Shown here in pieces: positions 1 through 8,416 of a DNA stretch of 18,691 nucleotides. Position numbers and translations under genes: made by a program. The number at the start of each line of letters is the position of its first letter. The first letter of the stretch is position 1. The stretch comes from JAUVZF01 sp964539385 (GTDB lineage Bacteria > Planctomycetota > Phycisphaerae > FEN-1346). Location: contig CAZIJC010000088.1 in the NCBI GenBank assembly GCA_964539385.1, positions 1-18,691 on the forward strand. The letters are read 5' to 3'. The notes under the pieces were generated by a model, which ran no database searches, was not told the origin of the DNA, and saw nothing but the letters and a program-made list of their open reading frames with translations.

Positions 1-1026
1 GAACAGCCGGTGCTTGATGCCGGCGTTCCACTCGTCGCAGATGTTCTCGGCCTTGGTGAATCCGTTCCGATCCAGCGCCTTTCGGACGCGGACGGCCGCC
101 TCGCGGTACACATGCGGATTCAACTCGCCTCGCCCGCCGTAACTGTGCCACGAGAAGAAGTCGAGCGGCGCCTTGTGGTCGCGGCAATAGCGGATGAACC
201 CCTCGATCCACGCTTCGCGGAGGCCGCCGGTGCACGCCGGGCCGCCCACCTTCAGTTTCGGATGGTGCGCCTTGATCGCCTTGGCCGCCTCTTCGTACAT
301 CGCGTAGTACTGCTCGGGCGTGCCGGTCCAGAACTGCTCGCGCAGGTCGGGCTCGTTCCAGATTTCCCAGTACGTGATGGGAAACTTAAAGCCGTTTGCC
401 CAGCCCTCGGTGTAATGGCGGACCGTCCCTACGCAGATGCGGGCCCACCGCCGGAAGTCGTCGCGGTCGGCACGATGGACGATGCGGTCGTCCGGCGCGC
501 GGATCGTACCGGGCGGGTCGTTGATCATCGGGCGCCGCCCGGGCGGGCCTTTCCAACTCGTGCCCAGGCGGAACATGCACCGGAAGCCCCGCTCGCAGAT
601 GGCCTTGATCCGGACGTCGGACGAAGCGAAATCGTAGGCCGCCGGATCGTCCGGGTCGGCCTTGAAGTCCGGAAAGATGACGTGCCAGTCGGTGGGCCCG
701 TAGAAATCGTGCGTGCGGATGAAGTCCACGCCGACGGAGCGCAGGCTCTCGGTGTGGTCGGCGGCCACGTTGTTCGTCTCGCGCGCCCACGAGAGCGGCC
801 CGCGGTTGACGCCGAGGAGCGAGCGGATCGTGCCGACCGTCTTGCCGCAATCCACCTCCAACGTCTTCGTACCCTCGCCGTAAGGCCTGCCCGGCGGCCG
901 GCTGTCGCGCGTCGGTGGAAGCATGCCCGGGCGAGCGGGGCGCGGAGGGCGCGGCTGTGCGAAGGTCGTGGCGCAGGTTGCGACCGTCAGAACGCCGATC
1001 AGCAAGGAGCGAGACACGGAGTGCAT
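1..1026 (-). CDS. GH39-like glycoside hydrolase, secreted (C-terminus beyond left edge)
   Basis: A reading frame of 342 codons starts at ATG 1026 and is still open at base 1, so the C-terminus is missing. A GGGGG Shine-Dalgarno-like run (1034-1038) lies 7 bases before the ATG. Residues 1-23 look like a signal peptide ending TFA, followed by a Pro/Arg-rich linker to about residue 50 and then a TIM-barrel glycosidase. WEIWNEPDL (residues 220-228) fits the clan GH-A acid/base motif, with E225 as the likely proton donor. DEWNAG (331-336) fits the nucleophile strand, with E332. The spacing and the HSYGG segment (294-298) resemble family GH39 (beta-xylosidase, alpha-iduronidase and related activities), but GH30, GH5 or another GH-A family cannot be excluded. 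It is the last visible gene of a leftward set, 65 bases after the sulfatase. The substrate cannot be read from the sequence. Confidence 0.8.
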   Translation of the reverse strand, partial: MHSVSRSLLIGVLTVATCATTFAQPRPPRPARPGMLPPTRDSRPPGRPYGEGTKTLEVDCGKTVGTIRSLLGVNRGPLSWARETNNVAADHTESLRSVGVDFIRTHDFYGPTDWHVIFPDFKADPDDPAAYDFASSDVRIKAICERGFRCMFRLGTSWKGPPGRRPMINDPPGTIRAPDDRIVHRADRDDFRRWARICVGTVRHYTEGWANGFKFPITYWEIWNEPDLREQFWTGTPEQYYAMYEEAAKAIKAHHPKLKVGGPACTGGLREAWIEGFIRYCRDHKAPLDFFSWHSYGGRGELNPHVYREAAVRVRKALDRNGFTKAENICDEWNAGIKHRLF

Positions 1027-1053
1027 CGTGTGACCCCCTTTCGTCAACAAGCA

Positions 1054-1065
1054 TCCCGGCCGGGA
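1054..1065. other. 12-bp palindrome between sulfatase and GH39-like genes
   Basis: TCCCGGCCGGGA is a perfect 12-base palindrome in the 65-base gap between the sulfatase stop (1092) and the GH39-like start (1026). There is no T-run next to it on the minus strand, so it is not a convincing intrinsic terminator. It may be a weak processing hairpin or chance in GC-rich DNA. Confidence 0.3.
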
Positions 1066-1091
1066 CGCGTGCCGATCAAAAGGCCCTGCCC

Positions 1092-3209
1092 CTACTCGCC
1101 GAACACCGTCACCTTGTTCAGGTGGAGCGTGCCCCGGCCGGGAAGGCCGATCTTGATGTACGCGCCCTTCACGTCCTTGCCGGCGTCAACGAGCCATTCC
1201 GGCTCGACCGATTTGGCCTTCCAGATTTCCTTCCAACGCTTGCCGTCGCGCGAAACCCAGACGGTCAGCCCCTTGGCGCGTTCGTGAAAGCCCTCCCGTC
1301 GGTTGCGTATCCGTAGGAATCGGATGGTGCGCTCCTTGTCGAGTTTGACGATGATGTGCGGCCGGTCGGCGCCCTGGGCGGAATGAAAGGCGTGGGGCTT
1401 CTGCTTGGGGTCGTCGCCGGAGAGCAGAAACGCGTTGTCGAGGTTGAAATTCGCGTTGCCCGGATGACTCACCTGGTAGAGGGCGTCGCGTGAGATCTCC
1501 TTGCACCCGGCGTGTTGCTTGAGGGGCGTTTTTGAGGCTTGCGGCTTGATCCAACCGCCGGCGGCTTTGCTCGTCCGGCCCCTTCGCTTCGGCCTCTTCG
1601 ACTTCTCGGCATACTCATGGGAGATCGTCTCGGCCTTCTTGCGAGCCTCCGCGTCGTACTCCCAGAACTCCTCTACTATTCTTTTGACCTCCGGAAACGC
1701 ATCGTCGGTGTCCTTGTACGTGCGGCGCAGGTCGGCCAACTGCTTCTTGAGTCCCGCGACGACGCCCTTGTAAGCGGGGTCGTCGTACACGTTGTTGACC
1801 TCCTTGGGGTCCTTCACCAGGTCGTACAGTTCCCAAGCCGGTGGCGTGCGGTTGCCGCCGCTTGTCGTGCAACCGTAGTAGAAGATGAGTTTGTGCGTCT
1901 TGGTGCGGATGCCGAAGTGCGCGGGGTTCCAGTGATGGGCCAGGTGCATCCAGTAACGGTAATAGGCCGCCTTTTTCCAGTCGGGCGGCTCGGCGCCGGT
2001 TTCGAGGATGGACTTGAAACTGCGCCCCTGCATGTAGTCCGGCACCTTCACGCCGGCGAAGTCCAGTATCGTGGGCCCGTAATCGACGTTCTCGACGATC
2101 GCGCCGGTGCGCGAACCGGCCTTGATGGTCTTGGGGTAGCGCACGAGGAACGGCATCCGCTGCGACTCGTCGTACATCCAGCGTTTGTCCTGGTAGTCGT
2201 GCTCGCCAAGCATGAAGCCCTGGTCGCCGGTGTACATGAGAAGCGTGTTGTCGAGGATGCCCTCGGCCTTCATATAGTCGAGGAACCGCTTGAGGTTGTC
2301 ATCGACCCCCTTGACGCAGCGGAGGTACTTCTTGAGATACGTCTGGTAGGCCAGCCGCTTGGCCTCCTCGCCGGAGAGGTTAGCGTCCTTGGCCCAACCC
2401 CTGGCGTAGTTGCGGAAGGCGTGCCGCCGCCCGATCGACGTGCCGATGTACGGCACGAGTTCGTCGTTGTAGCCGCGCGTGGCCATGGAACCGAAGTTCG
2501 GCTGTTTCCACATGCTTTCCGGTTCGGGAATGTCCACGTCGGCCAGATAGTTGTCGTACCGCCTGGCGTTCTGGAACATGTCGTGCGGCGCTTTGAAGTG
2601 GTACATGAGGAAGAAAGGCCTGGTCCTGTCGCGGCCCTTGAGCCACGCCAGAACGCTGTCGGTGATGCAGTCGGAGGAGTGGCCGGTCATCTTGACCATG
2701 TTCTTCGGCCACTGGCCCTTGCCCTTCTCGCGGAACGACGGGTCGAAGTAGGAGCCCTGGCCGGGCAGCACCTTGTAGTAGTCGAAGTTGGGTTCCAGTT
2801 TCAGGTGCCACTTGCCGATCATGGCCGTCAGGTAGCCGGCCTTTCTCATCTCGATAGCAAGGTACTGGTTCTCGGGCGCCAGTTTGCCGCCGAGGTCAAG
2901 GACGCCGTTCACAATGCTGTACTGGCCGGTCATGATGCAGGCGCGGCTGGGGGTGCAGATGGAGTTGGTGCAGAAGGCGTTCTCCAGGAGCACGCCGTCG
3001 CGGGCCAGCGTGTCGATGACCGGGGTGGGATTGAGTTTCGCCAGACGACCGCCGTAGGCCCCGATAGCGTGGGCCGCATGGTCGTCGGACATGATGAAGA
3101 TGATGTTGGGCCTCTCGGCCGATTTTCCGGCGGCATGGCTCACCGACGGCAGCGTCAGCGCCGCGGCGCCCAAGCCCATTGCCTTCACGAACTCACGGCG
3201 TGTCTGCAC
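1092..3209 (-). CDS. Tat-exported type I sulfatase with C-terminal discoidin (F5/8 type C) domain
   Basis: This 705-residue sulfatase hydrolyses a sulfate ester, probably on a polysaccharide, outside the cytoplasm. It starts at GTG 3209, with AAGGA (3217-3221) 7 bases upstream. The N-terminus carries a twin-arginine signal (RREFVKAMG, residues 4-12). The sulfatase domain spans about 33-520. SDD (41-43) supplies metal ligands. CTPSR (85-89) is the formylglycine motif, with C85 the residue to be oxidised. GKWHL (132-136), HFKAPHD (204-210) and TGDQGFMLGEH (327-337) match further active-site strands. A basic linker (about 536-560) leads to a discoidin-like domain (about 568-705) containing FLRIRNR and LTVWVSRDGKRW, a predicted glycan-binding module. 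The type is Cys, so it depends on a formylglycine-generating enzyme that is not in this window. It sits between the propeller gene and the GH39-like gene. The 113-base gap before it (3210-3322) shows no clear promoter, which suggests co-transcription with the propeller gene. Confidence 0.94.
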   Translation of the reverse strand: MQTRREFVKAMGLGAAALTLPSVSHAAGKSAERPNIIFIMSDDHAAHAIGAYGGRLAKLNPTPVIDTLARDGVLLENAFCTNSICTPSRACIMTGQYSIVNGVLDLGGKLAPENQYLAIEMRKAGYLTAMIGKWHLKLEPNFDYYKVLPGQGSYFDPSFREKGKGQWPKNMVKMTGHSSDCITDSVLAWLKGRDRTRPFFLMYHFKAPHDMFQNARRYDNYLADVDIPEPESMWKQPNFGSMATRGYNDELVPYIGTSIGRRHAFRNYARGWAKDANLSGEEAKRLAYQTYLKKYLRCVKGVDDNLKRFLDYMKAEGILDNTLLMYTGDQGFMLGEHDYQDKRWMYDESQRMPFLVRYPKTIKAGSRTGAIVENVDYGPTILDFAGVKVPDYMQGRSFKSILETGAEPPDWKKAAYYRYWMHLAHHWNPAHFGIRTKTHKLIFYYGCTTSGGNRTPPAWELYDLVKDPKEVNNVYDDPAYKGVVAGLKKQLADLRRTYKDTDDAFPEVKRIVEEFWEYDAEARKKAETISHEYAEKSKRPKRRGRTSKAAGGWIKPQASKTPLKQHAGCKEISRDALYQVSHPGNANFNLDNAFLLSGDDPKQKPHAFHSAQGADRPHIIVKLDKERTIRFLRIRNRREGFHERAKGLTVWVSRDGKRWKEIWKAKSVEPEWLVDAGKDVKGAYIKIGLPGRGTLHLNKVTVFGE

Positions 3210-3322
3210 GGTTCTGTCCTTTGCGCTGAGAGTGCCCTCGTCGCACGCGGTGCCGGTACGCCCTGACCCATCTCCGCCTTATGTCATCCTCACCGTACCT
3301 CTGCGGGGCGAACACACTGCGG

Positions 3323-4876
3323 CTACTTGTCCATCTGCTCGACGACAAACATGTGCCGGCGGCTCACAACGTAGAGGCGGCCGTTCGCCGCCACGGGCGA
3401 CGCCCACATGGCTCCCGGCAGCCGAACCTCGCCGATGACGCGTTTCTCTTTGCCGGCGGCCAGAACGCAGAAGTCGCCCTTGATCGTGCCGATGTACACC
3501 TTGCCGTCGGCCACGAGCGGCGAGGCCCAAATCTGGCCCTGCAACTTGTGCACCCAGTACGGCTTGCCGGTGCGGGCATCCACACAGTGAACCTGCCCCG
3601 AACTATCGGCAACGTAGACGAGACCGTCGCGGACCGCCGGCGTCGACAGGCTGTGCCGCGAAAGGTCGTACGACCACACCTGGCCGCTGCGGGTGATGTC
3701 GCCGCTGCCCGAGGCCTCGATGCACTTGAGCCAGGCTTCGTGCTTGCCGTGCCACGGGTCGCCGCCCGCCGTCACGTACACGCGACCCTCGCAAAAGACC
3801 GGCATGCCGATGATGGTGCTCGGGCCTTCCTGGCGCTTGTCCTGCCAATTGAGGATGTTCTTCTTCGGCGCGTCGGGGTCGCAGTCGAATCGCCAGACGG
3901 TCCGGAGTTTGGCGGGGCGACCGTCGGCCGATGGTCCGCTGACCGGCTCGAAGGCGTAGACGATGGCGTCGCCGCCCCCGAAGACGATGAGTTCCCGCCC
4001 GCTCGCCTTCCCCGCGGCACACGACGACCACATGCTGTGGATGATCCGCGGCGCGAGGTGCTCGTCGTCGGTGGCGACCAGGCGGCCGCTCGTCTTATCA
4101 ACCACCACGATGCTGGGAGCGTCCGGCGCGAGGCCGAAATGCGTGTTGCTCACGCCGTTCGACGTGCTCGCGTAAACGAACTGCCCGTCGATGAGCACGG
4201 AACAGTGGCACCCGTCGTGCTGGCGTGAACCCACCTCGGCCATCATGTCGAACGCCCAGATGATGTCGGCGTCGGTCTTGAGGACCGCGAGGGGTTTCTG
4301 ACTGCGGCGGGCCATGCGCTTCCCTTCATCGACGCACGGCCCGTCGTTGCCGTCGGCCTGACCGTCGAGGTCCAGGCACAGCACCTCGGCCCGGTTGCCG
4401 ACGATATAGACGCGCTTCCCCTGGACGGATGCGGGCGAGCAGATGCCGATGTTCGTCCAGTCCAGATACGGGTCGCGTGCCAGTTTCGGGCACACGAGTT
4501 GCCAGAGCAACGCCCCGTCGGCCTCGCTGAAGCACATCAGCACGCCGCGGTCGCCCTGGTGCCTCGCATCGCGCGGGAACCCGTTGTTCGTGCCGACAAG
4601 CACTTTGCCGCTCACGATGACCGGCGTACCGTAGGAGACGCTTCCGAGCCGCACGGCCCACCGCACGTTCTTCCCCGTTCCGCGGACCATCTCGCCGGTA
4701 TCGGAATCGAACTCAGGCGGCTCGAAGGAATCGGGCAGGCCCGTCTCGTCCGAGACCATGTTGCGCGACCACGCCTGACCCCACTGGGGCTGGTCGGCCG
4801 CGCCGAGCGGCGCCGGCAGCGCCAGAAGGTTCGCAACTCCAACCAACAGGACGACGGTTCGGACGACGGTTCTCAT
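3323..4876 (-). CDS. Secreted PQQ-like (BamB-type) beta-propeller protein
   Basis: This 517-residue protein has an N-terminal signal peptide (about 1-26, ending LGAA). The rest is a repeat protein in which each unit has the pattern 'SP-x-V-x-x-G-x-VY-hydrophobic-G' followed by a 'D-x-x-x-G' turn. Clear examples are GTPVIVSGKVLVGT, SPASVQGKRVYIVG, STPAVRDGLVYVAD and SPLVADGKVYIGT. This is the PQQ/pyrrolo-quinoline-quinone-type propeller fold shared by BamB and quinoprotein dehydrogenases. I see no catalytic signature of a true PQQ dehydrogenase and no CXXCH haem motif, so it may bind ligand or protein rather than oxidise alcohols. The start at 4876 is supported by GGAG (4884-4887) 7 bases upstream and by a TATAAT-type promoter about 50 bases upstream. 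Related propellers are common beside sulfatases in planctomycete genomes. Specific function unknown. Confidence 0.88.
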   Translation of the reverse strand: MRTVVRTVVLLVGVANLLALPAPLGAADQPQWGQAWSRNMVSDETGLPDSFEPPEFDSDTGEMVRGTGKNVRWAVRLGSVSYGTPVIVSGKVLVGTNNGFPRDARHQGDRGVLMCFSEADGALLWQLVCPKLARDPYLDWTNIGICSPASVQGKRVYIVGNRAEVLCLDLDGQADGNDGPCVDEGKRMARRSQKPLAVLKTDADIIWAFDMMAEVGSRQHDGCHCSVLIDGQFVYASTSNGVSNTHFGLAPDAPSIVVVDKTSGRLVATDDEHLAPRIIHSMWSSCAAGKASGRELIVFGGGDAIVYAFEPVSGPSADGRPAKLRTVWRFDCDPDAPKKNILNWQDKRQEGPSTIIGMPVFCEGRVYVTAGGDPWHGKHEAWLKCIEASGSGDITRSGQVWSYDLSRHSLSTPAVRDGLVYVADSSGQVHCVDARTGKPYWVHKLQGQIWASPLVADGKVYIGTIKGDFCVLAAGKEKRVIGEVRLPGAMWASPVAANGRLYVVSRRHMFVVEQMDK

Positions 4877-4924
4877 TCTTTTTCTCCATCATCACCCCCC
4901 TGCCGCACGCAACAGGACCCGTGC

Positions 4925-4952
4925 ATTATAGAGAATCAGGACCGCAGGTGAA
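4925..4952 (-). promoter_or_regulatory. Sigma70-type promoter for the leftward propeller-sulfatase-GH39 set
   Basis: On the minus strand a perfect -10 hexamer TATAAT (4930-4925) is preceded after 16 bases by TTCACC (4952-4947), which matches the -35 consensus at four of six positions. The predicted start of transcription is about 40 bases before the ATG at 4876. It is the best promoter match in the window and sits in an otherwise GC-rich region. Confidence 0.55.
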
Positions 4953-4997
4953 GCGCCGGCACGAGTCGTTTGGCACGACAAGGGCTGCGATTCGGCC

Positions 4998-5027
4998 TTG
5001 TCACGGGTCCCCGCGCGGCGGTATCCT
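4998..5027 (+). promoter_or_regulatory. Possible promoter for di-haem propeller protein A
   Basis: TTGTCA (4998-5003) and TATCCT (5022-5027) are separated by 18 bases and match the sigma70 consensus at five and four of six positions. They lie about 33 bases before the ATG at 5060. The spacer holds the palindrome CCGCGCGG (5011-5018). With the TATAAT promoter on the other strand this makes 4877-5059 a divergent control region. Confidence 0.4.
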
Positions 5028-5059
5028 TTGGTGGGCACCACTGCTGAGGCGATAGCGCT

Positions 5060-8000
5060 ATGAAGAGTCTGGCTCTCGCGGCTGTTCTGGCGACGGCGGT
5101 GCTGACGGCCGGCGGAGCGTGCTTCGGCGCGGGGCTCGACTCGACCGGCAACACCGACGGCGTGCTGACCTGGCAACTCGGGACGGTCGAAGCAGGCCGG
5201 TCGGTCCGCGAGGTCGTGCTGTTCGCCTTCGACTCCTCGCACGAGAAGGTGGCGAAACGCGCCGAGCAGGCGCGGCACGAGTTTGCGAATCTTCCGGACC
5301 CCCCGCCTGTCCCCGCCGGCGCGGGGCCCCAGCCAACCGCCTGGATCAAGAACGATTCGACCGACTTCGCCCTCGAGGGCCCCGGCCACTTCTTCTGGGA
5401 AGGCAAGCGGCAGAGCCTCACCTCCAAGCGCGGCGGCCAGTGCAGCCGCTTCGGATGGTACGTCCACTACACGGCCGGCGGCGCCGACCGCCGTGCCGGA
5501 ACGCCGATCACCGGCAACGGGACGCCCGAGAACCTGAAGATTCTCCAGCCCGCCGCCGCAGTCGCCGAAGACCAGGCCGTTGCGACCGTCGAGACGGCCG
5601 ACGGGCGGCTGCGCATCCGCATCCGCGCCCTCATGCGCAAAGGCAACACGGCCGCCGTCGAGTTCGTCTTGACGAACGTCGGCCAAGCCCCGCTTGCGGA
5701 CGTGCGCCTGTCGGCTTACGCAAACCTCGAAGCCGCCCACGATCACGAGAACGATTACTCGACGCTCGACGCCCGCACCGGCGGCGTGCTGACGGTCGAT
5801 CCACCTACGGGCACCTGCCTCGTCATGGCGGGTCTCGCGAACGCCGCGACGGGTTACAGCGGCAACTGGCCGTCGCAGAAGCAACTCGCCGGCGCCGCCG
5901 GAACGCCCGCCGGCAAATGGAAAGCCTTCACCGCCATCCCGGCCACAGCGAAGAAGGCCGTGGCGAGGGCACGGCGCCTCAGCGGCATCTACGCGCAGTA
6001 CGCCCCTGCGCCCGAGGTCCTGCCGGTCCTTCCCGAGACGCGCACGTTGACGGCGGACGAGGCGAGGACGATTCTGGAACGCGACTGGATCCTCCAGGCC
6101 GAAGGCAAACCGCTTGCCGCCCGCGCACGCCAGGAAATCACCTGGGCGAGGGAACTTGCGGCGCGACTGGCGAAGCACACAACCGCCCCCGACCTCTCGG
6201 CCGACCTGACGGAACTCTCCGGGTTGGAGAAGCGCCTGGCGGGCCTCGGCCCGAAGTCCGACCCGGCCGCCGCACGCCAACTCTATCTGGCCGTCCGGCG
6301 CGCCAAACGCCACATCATGTTCGCCAACCCCGTCATCGATTTCACGCAAGTCCTCTTCATCGACAACCCGTACCCCCAGGGCCGCGAATGGCCGCACCAG
6401 GCCAGGCACCGCAACGGCATGATGGCCGTGCCGGGCGGGCGGCTTCTGGTCCTGGACGGCCTCTCGCCGGGCGGCAGAATCCGCAAACTCGCTCCCGACT
6501 GGCCCGGGTCGTTCTGGAAGGCGGACCTCTCGTTCGACGCCAAGCGGGTCCTCTTCTGCTTCTGGCGAAACGACGAGCCGTCGTTCCACCTGTACGAGGT
6601 CAACATCGACGGCTCGGGTCTCAGGCAACTGACCCATGGACCGTACGACGACCTCGACCCCATCTATCTGCCCGACGGCCACATCATGTTCATCACCACG
6701 CGGTGCAACACGTACGTCCGGTGCATGCCGTACACGTACTCGTACATCCTGGCCCGCTGCGACGCCGACGGCGGGAACATCTATCTTGTGAGCCGCAACA
6801 ACGAGCCGGATTGGTGCCCCGCGCTCTTGAACGACGGTCGCATCATCTACTCGCGATGGGAATACCACGACAAGGCCCTCTGGCGGATTCAGAGCCTCTG
6901 GACCGTCAACCAGGACGGGACCAACGTGACGACGTTCTGGGGCAACCAGAGCGTGTGGCCGGACCACCTGACCGAGCCTCAGCCCATCCCCGGAAGCCGG
7001 CGCGTCATGTTTACCGGACTTGCGCACCACAACTGGTTCGCCGGCTCGATCGGCATCATCGACCCCTCGAAAGGCTTCAACTTCCCGGACGGTCTGACGA
7101 AGGTGACACGCGAGACGCCGTGGCCGGAATGCGGACGGCCGCCCGTCGATCCGCCCGAGAAAGAGAACTACCACACCGCCGGCCGCTTCACCGCGTACAA
7201 GACGCCCTGGCCGCTCTCGGAGCAAGACTTTCTCGTCTCGGCCCGCAGCCGCGAGCGCGGCGACAAGTTCCTGCTCTACCTGATGGACACGCACGGCAAC
7301 CGGGAACTCATTTACGAGGGCGTCTACAACATCTGGCACGCCATGCCGGTCCGCCCCCGCCGCCGGCCGCCCGCCCATTCCGACCGCGTCGCCTGGCCCG
7401 GCACCGGCAAGGACCGCACCGAGCCGAAGCCGGGGGTCCTCTATAGCACAAACGTCCGCCAGAACGTGCCGGAACTGGCGGCCGCCAAGGTCACGTTCCT
7501 CCGCGTCATTCAGATGGATTCGCGTACGTACTCGCTGTGGACGCGCGACGGCCGATTCTCAGGACCCGTCGTCTCGGTCCTCCAGGACGACGGCGTCAAG
7601 CGAATCCTGGGAACCGTGCCCGTCGAGGCCGACGGCTCGGTCCACTTCAAGGCGCCGCCTGGCGCGGCGCTGCACTTCCAACTCCTCGACGAGCACTACC
7701 GCGCGATCCAGACGATGCGGTCGTTCGTCGGCGTGATGCCCGGCGAGAAGCGCGGCTGCGTCGGCTGTCACGAACTGCACACGGTCACGCCGCTTAACCA
7801 GCGCGGCACGGCGATGCGGCACGAGGCGTCGGACCTCGTGCCGCCGCCATGGGGCACCGAGAGCATCTCCTACAAGCGGATGGTCCAACCCGTCCTCGAC
7901 CGGTACTGCGGCAAGTGTCACCAGGGCGACGGCAAGGGACGCAAAAAACTCGACCTGACGCTGCGCCCCGGGCGCGGCATCTTTCCGGAGCCGTACCTGA

Positions 8001-8356
8001 CGTTGGTCGGCCCGGTCGGCCCCGGCCTGAACCGAAAGCCCCACACGCCCGGCATCGCGGGGGCGCTGATGTGCGAGAACTACGCTTACAGCGACCCCGC
8101 CAGTTACGCCACCACGCCGCCGATGCGGCACCTCTCCTGCACCAGCCGCCTCGTCGAGATCGCCATGAGCGGCAAGCACAACGACGTGAAGGTTGACCCG
8201 GTGAGCCTGCGGCAACTGATCGCCTGGGTCGATGCCAACTGCCCGTATCGAGGCGACGACGACATCCGGGCGCTGCCGGACCCGTCGTTCGCCGGCATCG
8301 AGAACCTGCCGATACCCCCGCGTATCCGGACCGCGCCGCACATCGCGCGGCCGTAA
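5060..8356 (+). CDS. Di-haem c-type cytochrome / beta-propeller protein A (hydrazine synthase alpha-like family)
   Basis: This 1098-residue exported protein starts at ATG 5060 (GAGG at 5046-5049) with a signal peptide (about 1-23). Residues 30-310 form a beta-rich domain I do not recognise, followed by a helical stretch (about 315-415). From about 420 to 800 TolB/WD40-like propeller repeats appear, with LSFDAKRVLF, GSGLRQLTHGPYDDLDP, LPDGHIMFITTRC and the family-typical RWEYHDKA. The C-terminal part has two haem c motifs, C900-VG-CH904 and C950-GK-CH954. GKHNDVK near 1039 holds H1040, a candidate distal ligand for the second haem. The arrangement matches proteins annotated as 'hydrazine synthase alpha subunit middle domain-containing'. 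Nothing else from anammox metabolism is seen, so hydrazine synthesis is not supported. It is the first and longest of three paralogues. Role in electron transfer or oxidation is inferred; the substrate is unknown. Confidence 0.83.
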   Translation: MKSLALAAVLATAVLTAGGACFGAGLDSTGNTDGVLTWQLGTVEAGRSVREVVLFAFDSSHEKVAKRAEQARHEFANLPDPPPVPAGAGPQPTAWIKNDSTDFALEGPGHFFWEGKRQSLTSKRGGQCSRFGWYVHYTAGGADRRAGTPITGNGTPENLKILQPAAAVAEDQAVATVETADGRLRIRIRALMRKGNTAAVEFVLTNVGQAPLADVRLSAYANLEAAHDHENDYSTLDARTGGVLTVDPPTGTCLVMAGLANAATGYSGNWPSQKQLAGAAGTPAGKWKAFTAIPATAKKAVARARRLSGIYAQYAPAPEVLPVLPETRTLTADEARTILERDWILQAEGKPLAARARQEITWARELAARLAKHTTAPDLSADLTELSGLEKRLAGLGPKSDPAAARQLYLAVRRAKRHIMFANPVIDFTQVLFIDNPYPQGREWPHQARHRNGMMAVPGGRLLVLDGLSPGGRIRKLAPDWPGSFWKADLSFDAKRVLFCFWRNDEPSFHLYEVNIDGSGLRQLTHGPYDDLDPIYLPDGHIMFITTRCNTYVRCMPYTYSYILARCDADGGNIYLVSRNNEPDWCPALLNDGRIIYSRWEYHDKALWRIQSLWTVNQDGTNVTTFWGNQSVWPDHLTEPQPIPGSRRVMFTGLAHHNWFAGSIGIIDPSKGFNFPDGLTKVTRETPWPECGRPPVDPPEKENYHTAGRFTAYKTPWPLSEQDFLVSARSRERGDKFLLYLMDTHGNRELIYEGVYNIWHAMPVRPRRRPPAHSDRVAWPGTGKDRTEPKPGVLYSTNVRQNVPELAAAKVTFLRVIQMDSRTYSLWTRDGRFSGPVVSVLQDDGVKRILGTVPVEADGSVHFKAPPGAALHFQLLDEHYRAIQTMRSFVGVMPGEKRGCVGCHELHTVTPLNQRGTAMRHEASDLVPPPWGTESISYKRMVQPVLDRYCGKCHQGDGKGRKKLDLTLRPGRGIFPEPYLTLVGPVGPGLNRKPHTPGIAGALMCENYAYSDPASYATTPPMRHLSCTSRLVEIAMSGKHNDVKVDPVSLRQLIAWVDANCPYRGDDDIRALPDPSFAGIENLPIPPRIRTAPHIARP

Positions 8357-8360
8357 CCGT

Positions 8361-8389
8361 TTGCACAACCCGCGGTTTGCGGGTATCAT
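8361..8389 (+). promoter_or_regulatory. Possible promoter for di-haem propeller protein B
   Basis: TATCAT (8384-8389, five of six matches to TATAAT) lies 17 bases after TTGCAC (8361-8366, a weak -35 with three matches). The predicted transcript would start about 20 bases before the ATG at 8417. The -10 sequence GTATCAT resembles GTATCCT ahead of protein A. Confidence 0.35.
8368..8384. other. Inverted repeat overlapping the -10 element before protein B
   Basis: ACCCGC (8368-8373) and GCGGGT (8379-8384) are perfect inverted arms around a five-base loop. No T-run follows, so a rho-independent terminator for protein A is unlikely. Because the right arm overlaps the -10 hexamer, it could be an operator or simply a weak hairpin. 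The whole gap between the two genes is only 60 bases. Confidence 0.35.
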
Positions 8390-8416
8390 TACGGTGAGGA
8401 AAAGCGGAGGAGCCCC

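Noticed and set aside
1539..3266. Plus-strand open frame of 575 codons across the sulfatase
   Set aside because: Antisense to a sulfatase with all catalytic motifs; the translation shows no family motif.
4892..7378. Long minus-strand open frame (828 codons) opposite protein A
   Set aside because: It lies opposite a gene with clear domains and haem motifs, its translation is low-complexity Arg/Val/Gly/Asp-rich without motifs, and long antisense frames are expected at this GC content and codon bias.
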